31,970 nucleotides of DNA from Russula earlei (lineage: Eukaryota > Basidiomycota > Agaricomycetes > Russulales > Russulaceae): contig JAGFNK010000588.1 of assembly GCA_025769875.1 (NCBI GenBank), forward strand, positions 1 through 31,970. Direction: 5' to 3'. The position numbers and the translations under genes are program-made. The notes under the pieces were generated by a model. That model did no database searches. It was given only the letters and a program-made list of their open reading frames with translations, and was not told the DNA's origin. Below, one piece after another: positions 31,168 to 31,970 of the stretch; the first letter of the stretch is position 1, and each line of letters begins with the position of its first letter.

Positions 31168-31970
31168 TCAGGAAACCTCTTCTTCCGGACTTTGGCTCAT
31201 TCACTAGCGATGCCAACCTTGGTGCCACGGACAATACGGGTCCTTACAGAAGTAGGAGTGTTCTAGAGAGTGGCGGTGTTCTTCTGGCGTTCGATAATAG
31301 ATGCGCCCAACGAAGCGTATGGGTTTGTAAAGGTTCTCCCCCTTTACAACTTCTGCGTATGTTGCTGGCCGAATGATGGGCTATGGGTCCCAAGACTTGT
31401 GCCAGACGCGGGTGTAGTGCGCAGTCTTTTGTGCCAGTAGCAGTAAGGATCTTTGCAATAGAATGGGAATTGAAACAGATATTGATCTCCTTTCGTGAGG
31501 TGAAAGATGCGTCTTCTGTGATCGTGTGGTTTGTAAAGGCCTTCTCCCTTTACTACTTCTGCGTAGGTGGGCTACTGGGATTCTATAGAGGGACGGTGGT
31601 CCAGTGTGTTGCGTCCCAGGGGTATGTGACGGCGTAGGTGGTAATAATACAGGGATGCCCCTTCGTTGGCTTTGGAGGTTCTGGGTGATGCAAAAATATT
31701 CTTCCGTGACGCCAGAGTATGTTATTGCTACTCGACCTTTCCAGAGGAAACCTTCGAAGTCTAAGGGATGTGGGGCAAATTGATTGATTTCTTCTATTGG
31801 ATGGTCTATGCGCACGAATGCTTGAGTTCTCGCGTGCCACAGTTCTTTGCAATGATTCTTGAAATCTAATAGTTCCCTACGAGTTCTATGAGGTAGTACT
31901 GATCCTAAGTATGCTAGCTCGGGGAAGTAGCACCATAAGCCAACTATAGAACCTGGAGGCGACTGGCTAC
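31168..31970 (-). pseudogene. Gag N-terminal extension of the chromovirus, decayed
   Basis: Continues beyond the window. From the right edge it reads IVGLWCYFPELAYLGSVLPH, ELLDFKNHCKELWHARTQAF, DFEGFLWKGRVAITYSG. One-base shifts follow at an A/T run (31692-31696) and at 31427-31430. Two related modules come next, each with YAEVVKGE.LYKP at its start and YCKDPYC.WH or YFCKDPYCPWH at its end (about 31560-31420 and 31365-31210). Stops lie at 31572, 31381, 31204, 31201 and 31168. I do not recognise the domain. It may be a Gag N-terminus peculiar to this lineage or a captured host segment. The gap between 31220 and 31160 could instead be a short intron (GTTGGC...ACAG). Confidence 0.5.

Larger units (their letters stand above)
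23785..31970 (-). mobile_element. Ty3/gypsy chromovirus, 5' end outside window, nested in Plavaka
   Basis: Read on the minus strand: Gag (from the right edge to 29446), interrupted by a solo LTR, then protease, RT, RNase H, integrase, chromodomain, polypurine tract and 3' LTR (23785-24745). Gag before protease and the order RT-RNase H-integrase-chromodomain define a chromovirus. Its chromodomain would direct integration to marked chromatin. Six one-base shifts break the frames. The left flank is Plavaka coding DNA. The expected 5-bp target copy is ccaac (23780-23784), whose partner must lie past the 5' LTR to the right. Confidence 0.88.

Noticed and set aside
1..31970. CRISPR arrays, operons, ribosome binding sites, tRNA or rRNA genes
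   Set aside because: The window is eukaryotic with spliced genes, and no RNA gene or spaced repeat array was seen by reading.

Overview
The window looks like nuclear DNA of a filamentous basidiomycete, most likely an agaricomycete mushroom. Genes are cut by many 40-70 bp GT-AG introns, two genes are large STAND (NOD-like) receptors of a type common in mushrooms, and the right half is a graveyard of mobile elements typical of Agaricomycetes (Plavaka, a MULE-like transposase, a Gag-only LTR element and a Ty3/gypsy chromovirus). There is no sign of prokaryotic gene organisation.

Left part, 1-9128 (+): two tandem paralogues with the same order, an alpha-helical fungal N-terminal STAND domain (Goodbye-like), then NACHT NTPase, then ankyrin repeats. 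The first (1-3731, 5' end outside the window) has 11 ankyrin units that are nearly identical to one another. The second (4559-9128, complete, 1381 residues after splicing) has 19 diverged units. Both put the P-loop in a 25-nt microexon. I built exon models from reading frame, splice signals and mutual alignment; all phases close.

Middle, 9129-15689: an RNase III-fold protein on the minus strand (10091-11353, seven exons including one of 14 nt, 312 residues) and a questin oxidase-like protein on the plus strand (13850-15689, five exons, 535 residues). They are separated by about 2.5 kb in which I can support no gene.

Right part, 15690-31970: mobile DNA. In order: a MULE-like transposase fragment with two in-frame stops; a 2.3 kb LTR element that encodes only a Gag-like zinc-knuckle protein; a patch of TATGGTA/TACCATA words, a possible Copia-type LTR and an AT-rich inverted-repeat block; a DUF6532-like gene divergent from a Plavaka transposase; and a chromovirus on the minus strand that has inserted into the Plavaka gene. 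The chromovirus runs off the right edge. Its 3' LTR is 23785-24745, followed (going up in coordinate) by chromodomain, integrase, RNase H, RT and protease. A second LTR copy at 28479-29439 has a 5-bp target duplication and lies exactly between pol and gag, so it is a solo LTR nested in the element and not its 5' LTR. The element's reading frames are broken by six one-base shifts, all beside short homopolymers, while the host genes show none.

Taken together, the left part is a rapidly evolving putative non-self-recognition locus, the middle holds two single-copy-looking metabolic or RNA genes, and the right part is a nest of transposons inserted into one another.
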